Assembly (NCBI GenBank): GCA_047973225.1
Contig: JBKEBQ010000007.1
Coordinates: 19,273-83,272, forward strand
Source of the DNA: JBKEBQ01 sp047973225
GTDB lineage: Bacteria > Bacillota_I > Bacilli_A > Erysipelotrichales > Erysipelotrichaceae
Direction of reading: 5' to 3'
DNA: 64,000 bases
Part shown: positions 44,982 to 53,736 of the stretch, piece by piece
Layout: the number at the start of each line of letters is the position of its first letter
Position numbering within the stretch: position 1 is the stretch's first letter
Made by a program: the position numbers and the translations under genes
The notes under the pieces: model-generated
What the model saw: only the letters and a program-made list of their open reading frames with translations
The model's database searches: none
What the model was told of the DNA's origin: nothing

Positions 44982-46054
44982 AGAAACAAAATATTCGCTC
45001 ACGTCTCATTTTGACGACTTCCATAATTATGTTGGGATTTCTAACGCTATGTACAGGACTGTTTTATGTGTTTCTGATCTACTTTGCGCAAATCATTGAG
45101 CACGTATATGGAATTGATGATGATATTTTACAACCGTTTTTCAGTATTATTGGGGTTGTATTGGTATTGTTAATTATCTTTGCTTTGGTTGTGAGTATTC
45201 TTGGAGGTTTGTTTGTCTCGGAGCGATTCTTGCGCAATGTGGTAAGTTTTACCGAACAAATCAAACGCATTAAGCAAGATGGTTTGGATAAGCGAATTCC
45301 GATTACGCATCACGATGAGTTAGATGCTTTAAGTAAAGAGTTTAATGCGTTGATGGATGATATTGAGGGATCTATACAAAAACAAAATCAATTTGTATTT
45401 GATGCATCGCATGAACTAAAAACGCCTTTAGCAATTATGAAAGGGAATTTAGAGATGTTACAACGTTGGGGGAAACAGGATCCAAAAGTATTAGACGAAT
45501 CTTTGGAAGTTGTCACATTGGAAGTGAATCGGATGATTACACTTACGAGTGAGCTGTTGCAATTGACGAAAAAGTTTGATGATAGTGATATTGCTACGAT
45601 ATATATCAGTAAAATAGTGGAACGAGTGGTGCATGAGTATCAAAAAATGCATCCAGAATTTAAGATTGAAATATATGTCAGTGAAGTTGCAAAAATTAAG
45701 ATGAAGCAAGAGCATTTTGAACAAATATTAATGATTCTATTGGATAATGCAATTAAATATAGTAAAGAAGATATAAAGCATATTACAATTACGTTTCACG
45801 AAAATGGATTGTACGTTAAAGATTATGGAATTGGAATTGAAAAACAAGAAATAGAAAAAGTATTTGATCGCTTATATCGTATCGATGAATCACGAGAAAA
45901 TGATGAAAATAGCTTTGGTTTGGGGTTATCAATTCTAAAGCGAATTAGTGAATGGTATGGCTTTGATGTAAAGATAAAGAGTGAAAAAAATCAATATACA
46001 GAATTTATATTAAACTTCAAAGGAGGAAATGAAGATGAAGAAATATTTGATTAG
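44978..46054 (+). CDS. Sensor histidine kinase
   Basis: 358 residues. Two membrane spans (about residues 10-36 and 53-80) flank a short external loop, then HAMP, the phospho-His in FDASHELKTP (His145), and the ATPase domain with DNAIKYS, KDYGIGIE and FGLGLSIL boxes. The very small external sensor loop fits sensing through partners such as the neighbouring PepSY proteins. The last bases overlap the following lipoprotein gene. Confidence 0.93.
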   Translation: MKKQNIRSRLILTTSIIMLGFLTLCTGLFYVFLIYFAQIIEHVYGIDDDILQPFFSIIGVVLVLLIIFALVVSILGGLFVSERFLRNVVSFTEQIKRIKQDGLDKRIPITHHDELDALSKEFNALMDDIEGSIQKQNQFVFDASHELKTPLAIMKGNLEMLQRWGKQDPKVLDESLEVVTLEVNRMITLTSELLQLTKKFDDSDIATIYISKIVERVVHEYQKMHPEFKIEIYVSEVAKIKMKQEHFEQILMILLDNAIKYSKEDIKHITITFHENGLYVKDYGIGIEKQEIEKVFDRLYRIDESRENDENSFGLGLSILKRISEWYGFDVKIKSEKNQYTEFILNFKGGNEDEEIFD

Positions 46055-46556
46055 TACAGTGGCAGTGTTGTTTTTATTGGTAGGGTGTTCGCTTGATGAT
46101 GATCGAAATGATGTAGATAATAAAATTACAGATACAAAAAAACAAGATAATGCAGGGGATATCACATTAGAAGAAGCGAAAGCCATTGCCCTAAAAGATG
46201 TAGATGGAAAAGTTGTAAAGCAGCGAGAAGACTATGATGATGGTGTTACTTATTATGAAATTGATATTGTCGTTGATGGTGTGAAGTATGAGTATAAAAT
46301 TGATACACAAGGAACAATTATTAGTAAAGAACAAGAACAAATAAACACAACGACCAACCAAACACAATATATCACATCGCAAGAAGCACAAGATATTATT
46401 ATCAAACATGCGGGTGGTGGAACGATTACTAGCTGTGAGTTGGATAAAGAAGGAAGTGCGGTTTATGAAATTGAAATGGTAAAAGATAATCAAGAATATG
46501 ATGCTACAGTGGATGCTACAAGTGGTAAAGTATTACAATATGGAAATGATTATTAA
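46035..46556 (+). CDS. PepSY-domain lipoprotein (two PepSY copies)
   Basis: 173 residues with lipobox LFLLVGC and a polar Asp-rich linker. There are two PepSY repeats (EEAKAIALKDVDGKVVKQRE and SQEAQDIIIKHAGGGTITSC), each followed by its beta-strand closing part. The ATG at 46035 is chosen over 46029 because GGAGG ends at 46026. It is exported and lipid-anchored. It is co-transcribed with the two-component system and closes the unit before a strong terminator. Confidence 0.85.
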   Translation: MKKYLISTVAVLFLLVGCSLDDDRNDVDNKITDTKKQDNAGDITLEEAKAIALKDVDGKVVKQREDYDDGVTYYEIDIVVDGVKYEYKIDTQGTIISKEQEQINTTTNQTQYITSQEAQDIIIKHAGGGTITSCELDKEGSAVYEIEMVKDNQEYDATVDATSGKVLQYGNDY

Positions 46557-46578
46557 GAGCAACGGTGTTGCTCTTTTA
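46555..46578 (+). terminator. Terminator of the PepSY/two-component unit
   Basis: AAGAGCAAC and GTTGCTCTT form a 9-bp stem with a three-base loop followed by a T tail. The hairpin overlaps the stop codon. Confidence 0.95.
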
Positions 46579-46647
46579 TCATTTTGAGGGAATAAAACAC
46601 AATACTTAAAAGCGTGTTATAATAAAAAAATAAAAAGGAGTAAATCT

Positions 46648-47136
46648 ATGTTTCGAGTTGGACAATCTAGTGATATTCATGCGTTTTGTGAAGGAGATCA
46701 TTTGACTATTGGTGGGGTTCAAATCCCTTTTGACAAAGGAATTAAAGCGCATTCTGATGGAGATGCTTTATGTCATGTTATTGCCGAGGCAATGCTGGGT
46801 GCTTTGGCGCTAAAAGATTTGGGAACACATTTTAGCGATACAGATGAGAAAAATGAAGGAATGTCTTCGCTTACAATCCTTGCACAAGTATATGAAAAAA
46901 TTAAAGCACAAGGATACATCGTGCAAAATATCGATTCTCTTATATTGATTGAAAAACCCAAAATGGCTTCGTATATAGCACAAATGCAGACGAATATCGC
47001 CAACACCTTATTGTGTGATGCACAGGCGATTAGTGTTAAAGCAACGCGTGGTGAAGGACTTGGTTTTATTGGGAAGAGTGAAGGTTTTATGGCACAATGC
47101 GTGGTTTTGTTGAAACGAGAACCAGGTAAGGATTGA
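46648..47136 (+). CDS. ispF: 2-C-methyl-D-erythritol 2,4-cyclodiphosphate synthase
   Basis: 162 residues with the metal-binding SSDIHAF and the conserved GIKAHSDGDALCHVIAEAML. Later come SDTDEKNEGMSSL and KATRGEGLGFIGK. It acts in the non-mevalonate isoprenoid pathway. Only ispF is here; the other MEP genes are elsewhere. AAAAAGGAG precedes the start, and it is followed closely by gltX. Confidence 0.95.
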   Translation: MFRVGQSSDIHAFCEGDHLTIGGVQIPFDKGIKAHSDGDALCHVIAEAMLGALALKDLGTHFSDTDEKNEGMSSLTILAQVYEKIKAQGYIVQNIDSLILIEKPKMASYIAQMQTNIANTLLCDAQAISVKATRGEGLGFIGKSEGFMAQCVVLLKREPGKD

Positions 47137-47213
47137 TGTTTTTTAACTGCACAGGGTATAAAATATGATACAATAAAAGCGCAGTAATTTTAAAATGTAT
47201 GAGGAGAGTTAAG

Positions 47214-48647
47214 ATGAACAAAGTAAGAGTAAGATATGCACCAAGTCCGACTGGACAATTGCACATTGGAGGAGCGAGAACTGCCCTTTTTAATTATTTA
47301 TTTGCGAAACATTATGATGGAGATTTTATTTTTCGATTAGAAGATACGGATATTGAAAGAAATATTGAAGGTGGAGAAGCATCGCAATTGGATAATTTAG
47401 CTTGGTTGGGAATTTTACCAGATGAATCACCATTAAAGCCGAATGAAAAATATGGACCATATCGCCAAATGGAATGTTTGGATATCTATCAAAATATTAC
47501 CCAAACTTTATTAGAAAAAGGCTTGGCATATAAGTGCTTTTGTACGGCAGAGGAATTGGCACAAGAAAAAGAAGCACAGGAGAAAGCTGGCGTAGCACCA
47601 ATGTATAATCGCAAATGTGCACATCTTTCAAAGGAAGAAGTTGCGCAAAAAGAAGCGCAAGGATTACCTTATGTGATTCGGGTTAGAGTGCCCGAACATA
47701 CAACATATGAATTTACGGATATGATTCGTGGGAAAGTAACTTTTGAATCGAAAGATATTGGCGACTGGGTGCTTGTGAAATCTAATGGTATTCCTACCTA
47801 TAACTATGCGGTGGTGATGGATGATCATCGCATGGAAATTACGCATGTATTTCGTGGGGAGGAACACTTATCCAATACACCCAAACAATTGATGATTTAT
47901 GAAATGTTGGGATGGCATGCACCAACCTATGGACATATGACCTTGATTGTGAATGAAGAACATAAGAAATTAAGTAAACGAGATGAAAGTATTATGCAAT
48001 TTGTTGCGCAATATAGAGAAGAAGGGTATCTTCCACAAGCCATGTTTAACTTCTTATCACTTTTAGGGTGGTCACCAGAGGGAGAAGAAGAAATCTTTAC
48101 AAAAGAAGCATTGATCGCTATCTTTGATGAAAAACGTTTGTCGAAATCACCAAGTATGTTTGATAAAAATAAATTAATTTGGATTAATAATCGCTATATT
48201 AAAACGTTGCCGCTTGAGGATGTCATTTCCTTAAGTAAACCATTTTTAGAAAAAGCCTATGATTTGAGTAAGTATGATGATGAATGGGTTCATAATTTGG
48301 TTACTTTATATCATGAACAAATTTCTTATGGGAAAGAGATTGTGGAAGCGAGTCGTGTTTTCTTTAAAGAAGATAGCACTCTTGATGAAGCAGGACTTGA
48401 AGTTATGGACTGGGAAACAACACCAATTGTAAAAGCAGAATTTAAGGCACAACTACAAATGCTTGATGAATGGGAAGCGACACAGATCAAAGTGGCATTG
48501 AAAGCCACACAAAAAGCGACAGGAATAAAAGGAAAACCGCTTTTTATGGGTTTAAGAGTTTGTATCACAGCACAAGAACATGGTCCTGATTTAACCCAAA
48601 CGATTGCTCTGTTAGGAAAAGATAAAGTTATAAAGCGCTTATCATAA
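47214..48647 (+). CDS. gltX: Glutamyl-tRNA synthetase
   Basis: 477 residues, class I synthetase. HIGH variant in PTGQLHIGGARTALFNYLFA and the KMSKS counterpart KLSKRDES. AGGAGAG at 47201-47206 decides the start at 47214; the upstream ATG at 47199 is in the same frame but has no spacing. It charges tRNA-Glu. It follows ispF, a common Firmicutes neighbour. Confidence 0.96.
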   Translation: MNKVRVRYAPSPTGQLHIGGARTALFNYLFAKHYDGDFIFRLEDTDIERNIEGGEASQLDNLAWLGILPDESPLKPNEKYGPYRQMECLDIYQNITQTLLEKGLAYKCFCTAEELAQEKEAQEKAGVAPMYNRKCAHLSKEEVAQKEAQGLPYVIRVRVPEHTTYEFTDMIRGKVTFESKDIGDWVLVKSNGIPTYNYAVVMDDHRMEITHVFRGEEHLSNTPKQLMIYEMLGWHAPTYGHMTLIVNEEHKKLSKRDESIMQFVAQYREEGYLPQAMFNFLSLLGWSPEGEEEIFTKEALIAIFDEKRLSKSPSMFDKNKLIWINNRYIKTLPLEDVISLSKPFLEKAYDLSKYDDEWVHNLVTLYHEQISYGKEIVEASRVFFKEDSTLDEAGLEVMDWETTPIVKAEFKAQLQMLDEWEATQIKVALKATQKATGIKGKPLFMGLRVCITAQEHGPDLTQTIALLGKDKVIKRLS

Positions 48648-48672
48648 CGATAAAATAAGATTTTTTAAAATG

Positions 48673-48719
48673 AAAAACACATCATTATTTATGAGTATAA
48701 AAGAAATGTGTTTTTTTTA
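48673..48719 (+). terminator. Terminator of gltX
   Basis: AAACACAT and ATGTGTTT pair around a large loop (about 27 bases) and run into eight T. Confidence 0.65.
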
Positions 48720-48727
48720 TGGATTGG

Positions 48728-49060
48728 TACTATGTCAAGAAAGTAGACCACTTAAATAGAGGCATTTCCTAATTATTAGCTTTTTCAAACTGTTTGATGT
48801 ATTCATTCACTGATACATAATCACAATGTGAATGAATGCACACCGTATTATAAAATGCTTCCATGTATTCAAATACTAAAGTATATGCTTGTTGATAATT
48901 CAAAATATTATGTGGGTTTAACCATTCACGTTTAATCAGCTCATGAAAGGATTCAATACAAGTATTATCATAGGGAGTGTCTTTGTCAGAATAACTACAA
49001 AGCATGCACGAACATCTCCTACTTGCTTGATTGCACGTTCCAAACACTTTAAAACAACAA
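48728..49060 (-). mobile_element. IS3-family remnant, copy A
   Basis: On the minus strand 48769-49047 encodes the OrfB C-terminus: DTPYDNTCIESFHELIKREW, LVFEYMEAFYNTVCIHSHCD and a final EYIKQFEKANN. This is the DDE integrase tail with catalytic Glu in ES. The non-coding end after the stop (TACTATGTCAAGAAAG) matches 62094-62110. Only the last third of a transposase is present and part of it is frame-broken around CMLCSYSDK. It is followed by a helicase fragment, so the insertion probably destroyed that gene. Confidence 0.8.
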
Positions 49061-49084
49061 GAACTTCCCTGCTTTTACTCAATG

Positions 49085-49883
49085 TCCAAGCAATGCTTTT
49101 CGACAAAGAGCGGTTGCGCGAATTTGTGATGATGGCGAAGGGGATGTTTAAAGAGGTCATTTGTTTTGAAGGTGAGGCGGTAGAAGTGGAAGCTATGGAA
49201 CAAGAGCTTCATGTCTATGCTGAAATTGAGCAGAAATAACTTACTTTAAAATTAAGCGCTCTATATCCTGACCAAAGTAGTTACAACATCATGGACCCAA
49301 GGTTTGATAAAAATTTGAGTATCGAAGCGAAACGGGTAGAGAGTACTTTGATTGAAAGATTTTATTTGAATGAGTGTTGGGCTATAAACTTACACTTTTA
49401 CTTGAGGAAGCGTATGCTTTGGACTTTTTAAACGATATGCTACCAACGATTCAACAGTATGCAAATGTATATGTTAGCAAAGCGCTAAGGAAACTTCAAG
49501 AACACACCTCTTTAGGTATTCAAGTAGGTGTAAGAGTAAAAAATGATTTATTGTATATGGATATTGATAGTGATGTATTAAAAGCAGATGAAATCCAAGA
49601 AGTATTAAAGTCATATCGTAAACGCAAGAAATATCATAAATTAAAAAATGGCGAGTTGATTATGATTCCAGAAGCGGAAATGGTAGAATTGGATCAATTG
49701 TTTGAAGAGATGAATGTGCAAGCAAAAGATATAAAAGCGACCATAAAACTGCCGCTATATGAAGCTTATCGTATGGAAGGAAGAATTAATCAATTAGATG
49801 TTGTAAGTGGCAAGAAGCAAGCACAATATGAAACATTTATGAATAATATTCGTCAAATAAATATCGAGGATAAGAGCGCATAA
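49085..49883 (+). pseudogene. SNF2-type helicase N-terminal (SNF2_assoc) fragment
   Basis: Three in-order pieces form one domain. LFDKERLREFVMMAKGMFKE ends at a TAA (49237-49239). The same frame continues LTLKLSALYPDQSSYNIMDP and VESTLIERFYLNE, then shifts frame near 49370 to LGYKLTLLLEEAYALDFL and SYRKRKKYHKLKNGE. That YRKRKKYHKL-x-GEL motif and the surrounding helices are typical of bacterial SNF2 helicase-associated domains. The ATPase part is missing at 49883 and the start is lost to the IS remnant. It is non-functional. Confidence 0.65.
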
Positions 49884-50035
49884 AACAGCTTGAAGTATAT
49901 TGTTTTTTGTGGAAGAACAATGTATATGTATAATTTATTGTAGGTTTGTGAACTATAGGATGCACATATAGTAGTTAGGAACACTTATGAAATATCAATA
50001 TTTTATAGTGTAATATAAAGCTAGGGGGATTTCCA

Positions 50036-50927
50036 ATGAAAAAACTATCTTCTTTGATATTGTTGAATATTCTAACAAACAAAAATTTCTTTTTTGAAAA
50101 ATACAAATTTTTAAATAACTTTTTGGAAGGAAAACAACACTGGTATATATTTTGGATGTTCATCAAAAACCAAGTTCTTCCAATTATTTTTTTGTTGTTT
50201 TTAAATACAATCACAAGGAGCGATGCACTAACCATAGAACTACTCATGATCTACATCATTTCTATGTTTATGAAATGCGATGCCTCTGATTGGAAGCTAT
50301 TTGAAAGAAGTGATATGCTCTTGCAAATACCAAATCATGCACATCGTTTTTTTATTGTGTTAGGATACAATGTTATTTTTAAGTGATGTATTGAAGATAA
50401 TACGATTTTTTTTACTTATGATGTTGTCATGGTATTTACAGTTACCATTAAGAATAACCTTTAGCTTAATTTTAATATGTTTTATTATTTACACAACGTT
50501 ATCTATATATTATTTTATCACGCAATATGCAACATTGATGATAAAAAAAATGATTTCAACATTTCAATATTTTATATCCCTTTTTGCAACTTGTCTTACT
50601 TTAATCGGAATTGTTATTACCATCAAGGAAGTTTTACGTTATGTGATGTTAGCTTCCATGAATAATCTAAATATTGATGAAGTCATGCAACAAAAAAAAT
50701 TTGGGAATATAAATGCTTTTTTAGTACAAGATATGAATGTTCTTATCTATATATCAGTATGCTTATTGATCTTGACGCTTGTTGTGTGTGTTTGGGTTTT
50801 ACACAAAATGAATCATACCAATTACCAACTCCAAGAAGAATATAAATATGTATTTTCAAATTTCATATTGCTTAGTCTTGTAAAAAGAATATTTATCAAT
50901 AAAAAGAAAATCAGGACAACTTATTAA
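50036..50927 (+). pseudogene. Hydrophobic membrane protein, probably one gene split by a frameshift
   Basis: The first piece (50036-50386, 116 residues, AGGGGGA site) has spans VLPIIFLLFLNTI and LLMIYIISMFM and ends VLGYNVIFK. The second (50370-50927, 185 residues) begins MLFLSDVLKIIRFFLLMMLS and has four more spans. Removal of one A near 50368 would fuse them as VLGYMLFLSDVL, a natural sequence. Polytopic with a short coiled C-terminus, it resembles an ABC-2-type permease, but no ATPase is present nearby. A one-base overlap links it to the next gene. Confidence 0.5.
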
Positions 50928-51244
50928 TGGATAAAGAATTTGTCTTTTTTTCAACAATTTATAAATACCAATATCGAAATTACCTCTTTTTGATGGTTGT
51001 GGATCGAACGATCTATATCCTCATTACGCTAGCTTCTTTGATATTTTTCTATAATTTGCGAATGGTAAGTCTTCTAATGATGAGTATAGTGGCGACGATA
51101 TTAGCTTTAGACATAAGCTCTGCGGTGAGTGTTAAACTTCTTGCGAATATGTCTTTCGTATCTTATTATCATACCATTTTACAGTTTCAAATGAATAATT
51201 TAAAATTAGCAACGTTATTTAAAATCAAGATGAAGTTTTTTTGA
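50927..51244 (+). CDS. Membrane protein, C-terminus possibly frameshifted
   Basis: 105 residues, ATG overlapping the previous stop by one base. Hydrophobic spans TIYILITLASLIFFY and VSLLMMSIVATILALDIS are followed by a helical tail. At the end, seven T (51236-51242) precede TGA; one more T would continue as FLIKKKVRKV to 51271. So a frameshift is again possible here. It is the partner of the upstream membrane protein; function unknown. Confidence 0.45.
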   Translation: MDKEFVFFSTIYKYQYRNYLFLMVVDRTIYILITLASLIFFYNLRMVSLLMMSIVATILALDISSAVSVKLLANMSFVSYYHTILQFQMNNLKLATLFKIKMKFF

Positions 51245-51422
51245 TTAAAAAGAAAGTAAGGAAGGTATAGTAGGCTATCTCCCGTTCTCTATTGCATCAA
51301 TTTAGATACTAGTGTAACAACTTTTCTGGACTACAATAGTTAAAGTCATAAGTAGAGATCATTATAGCTATGTTAGAAAAATACTAAAAAAACAGGTATA
51401 ATATAAAAACAAGGAGAATACT

Positions 51423-52091
51423 ATGCAAAGAGGTTTAAACTTGAGTGTAACCGATCGCATTATTTTAAATTCGTATCGAAGTGTTGTGGATGGGTTGGCT
51501 AATTATTTAGGAATCGGGTATGAAGTAGTTTTACATAGTTTAGAAGACTATGAAAAATCAGTTGTTAAGCTTATGAATGCACAACCTAGTGGAAGAAAAA
51601 CGGGGATTGCATTTCATGAATCAGCACTATCTATTCTTGAAAGAATTGAAGAGGCTAATGCAGGAGGCTATCTTTCTTATGAAACAAAAAATAAAAAAGG
51701 TAGAGCAATGCGCTCATCCAGTATGATTATTTATGGTGAGCGAAAAAGGGCGATTGGGCTTGTTTGTATTCATTTTTATTTGGATACACCACTACTGAAA
51801 AGTTTTCCGTTTTTTACTTTAAACGGCAATGGTATCAATGTGGATAGCCCACTATTCAATAGCAATGATGTCAATGCTTTTATTCATCAAGCATATGACA
51901 AAGCGTTATGCAAGGTCATAGATGATGATACGATTGCAACTACTCTAAAAAACAAGATGATCATTCAAAATCTGTATGAGCAAGGTATCTTTGATATGAA
52001 AGATGCGGTTATTAAGGTTTCTGAAATTATGAATCTTAGTAAAAATACGGTATATATGCACCTTCGAACAATCAAGAAACAATCACATTAG
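51423..52091 (+). CDS. YheO/DauR-like transcriptional regulator
   Basis: 222 residues with an N-terminal PAS-like ligand domain (LGIGYEVVLHSLEDYEKSVV, SSMIIYGERKRAIGLVCI). The C-terminal helix-turn-helix is KVSEIMNLSKNTVYMHLRTI. This matches the YheO family, which includes the D-arginine regulator DauR. AAGGAG precedes the start. The gene sits before a GNAT gene (gap about 20 bases) that it may control. Confidence 0.75.
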   Translation: MQRGLNLSVTDRIILNSYRSVVDGLANYLGIGYEVVLHSLEDYEKSVVKLMNAQPSGRKTGIAFHESALSILERIEEANAGGYLSYETKNKKGRAMRSSSMIIYGERKRAIGLVCIHFYLDTPLLKSFPFFTLNGNGINVDSPLFNSNDVNAFIHQAYDKALCKVIDDDTIATTLKNKMIIQNLYEQGIFDMKDAVIKVSEIMNLSKNTVYMHLRTIKKQSH

Positions 52092-52110
52092 AAAGGATAT
52101 GGAGAAAGTC

Positions 52111-52641
52111 ATGGAAACAAAAAGGTTGATTTTAAGAGCACTTGAAGAGAGTGATGCCGAAGATATTTACGAATATGCAAAAGATCTAGACATAGGTCCA
52201 AGTGCAGGTTGGAAAGTGCATACTTCTATTGCCAATTCACAAGAAATTATTCGCGATATTTTAATGGTAGAACATAATTTTGGCATTGTTGATAAGCAAA
52301 ACAATCGTGTCATTGGTTTGGTGGGGTTAAAACCAGACACACGACGGGATGCAGATACAACACTTGAGCTTGGGTATTGGTTAGGGAAACCATATTGGGG
52401 AAAAGGACTCATTGTAGAGGCTTCTATTTGTGTTATGCGCTATGCATATGAAGTGTTACAAAAAGATATTGTGACGATATGGCATTACCAAGAGAATACT
52501 AAAAGTAAACGTGTAATTGAGAAACTGCATTTTATTTATGAAGGAACGCTTCGAAATGTTGAAAAAGATGTCTATGGCAAACTTGTTACAGGTGTTTTTT
52601 ATTCTCAGAGTAGAGCGGAATTTGAACAATATCATAAATAA
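52111..52641 (+). CDS. GNAT-family N-acetyltransferase (RimJ/RimL-like)
   Basis: 176 residues. METKRLILRALEESDAEDIY opens a typical RimL-like domain with the ELGYWLGKPYWGKGLIVEA acetyl-CoA-binding loop and a C-terminal NTKSKRVIEKLHFIYEGT. It probably acetylates an amine such as a protein N-terminus or a small molecule. Start 52111 fits the GGAG at 52101-52104 better than 52099. A bidirectional terminator follows. Confidence 0.8.
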   Translation: METKRLILRALEESDAEDIYEYAKDLDIGPSAGWKVHTSIANSQEIIRDILMVEHNFGIVDKQNNRVIGLVGLKPDTRRDADTTLELGYWLGKPYWGKGLIVEASICVMRYAYEVLQKDIVTIWHYQENTKSKRVIEKLHFIYEGTLRNVEKDVYGKLVTGVFYSQSRAEFEQYHK

Positions 52642-52668
52642 AGGATTGCTTATGCAATCCTTTATTTA
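52636..52668. terminator. Bidirectional terminator between convergent genes
   Basis: ATAAAGGATTGC and GCAATCCTTTAT form a 12-bp stem with a four-base loop, A-rich before and T-rich after on either strand. Confidence 0.9.
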
Positions 52669-53669
52669 TCTTTAGAAAAGACAATGTTAGCATCTTTTCT
52701 AGCTACATATAAGACATCCATAACATCAATGGAATGCTGTAATAAACGCTCATATTCTTTTGTATCATGCGTTGTAATAATTTGCATAAAGTCACGCAAT
52801 TCATAACTCATACGCGCATCTTGTGATTGCGAAATCTCTTGCATTTCACCAGCTGTTCTACGACCTAACGCACTTACTTCTAAGGGTAGGTGGATGATGT
52901 TTTCACAAGTAGATACCGATCCTTTGATTCTCAAGTTACCTCTATCACCTTGGATATAACTAAAGTTATCATTTGTGGAATCTTTGGCTCCGATTAAAGT
53001 GGCATGAAAGTTGTCATATTCTAATACCAGAATACCATTGGTATCGATGCCATTATAGCCAAGGCTAGGGAAATACGAAAGCTTATTTGGTTTGCCAAAT
53101 AAAGCAACGCAGAAATGAATATTATAAATATTGATATCCATAAGGGCTCCACCTGAAAATTCTAGAGAAAAAACATTGGAAGCTTTGTGTTTTGTATAGG
53201 CATCATAGCGACTAGAGTATTGACAATAACATAAGTTTACCATACGGATATTTCCAAGGATGTGCAAGCTTTGTTGCAGCAATTTAAAATTTGGTAAGTG
53301 AATAGTCGTGATTGCCTCAAAAATCATGACCTCATACTGTTTGGCGGTTTGTATTAAGTCAGCTAATTCTTTTGGATTGGAAGTGAATGGTTTTTCACAA
53401 ATAACGTGTTTCTTAGCACGTAGTGCTTGTTTGGCTTGTTCATAATGTAAACTGTTGGGCGATGCAATGTAGATGATATCAATTGTTTCATCTTGAAACA
53501 TGGTATCTAAATTATCGTATGCTTTTAAGATATTGTGCTTATTTGCGAAAGCTGTTGCCTTTTTTATATCACGAGAGTATACAGCTTCCATTTCAGCGTG
53601 TTCAACAATGTGACTTGTTTCAATAAAACTATCAACGATGAAGCCTGTACCAATGGTTGCAATTTTCAT
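52662..53669 (-). CDS. Gfo/Idh/MocA-family oxidoreductase
   Basis: 335 residues. N-terminal Rossmann fold MKIATIGTGFIVDSF and the family EKPFTSNPKEL (Lys for catalysis). A mixed alpha/beta C-terminal domain follows with FSGGALMDINIYNIHF. It uses NAD(P) to oxidise or reduce a sugar-like substrate that cannot be named from sequence. Divergent from the HD gene across a 67-base promoter region. Confidence 0.85.
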   Translation of the reverse strand: MKIATIGTGFIVDSFIETSHIVEHAEMEAVYSRDIKKATAFANKHNILKAYDNLDTMFQDETIDIIYIASPNSLHYEQAKQALRAKKHVICEKPFTSNPKELADLIQTAKQYEVMIFEAITTIHLPNFKLLQQSLHILGNIRMVNLCYCQYSSRYDAYTKHKASNVFSLEFSGGALMDINIYNIHFCVALFGKPNKLSYFPSLGYNGIDTNGILVLEYDNFHATLIGAKDSTNDNFSYIQGDRGNLRIKGSVSTCENIIHLPLEVSALGRRTAGEMQEISQSQDARMSYELRDFMQIITTHDTKEYERLLQHSIDVMDVLYVARKDANIVFSKDK

Positions 53670-53736
53670 AAAAGTACCTCTTTTCTATGCTTACAGTATA
53701 GCATACGTGATATACTAGATACAGTAGAGGTAGCAT

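Noticed and set aside
48943..49100. N-terminal part of the frame at 48943-49239
   Set aside because: This part is antisense of the IS3 transposase remnant; only the C-terminal half belongs to the helicase fragment.
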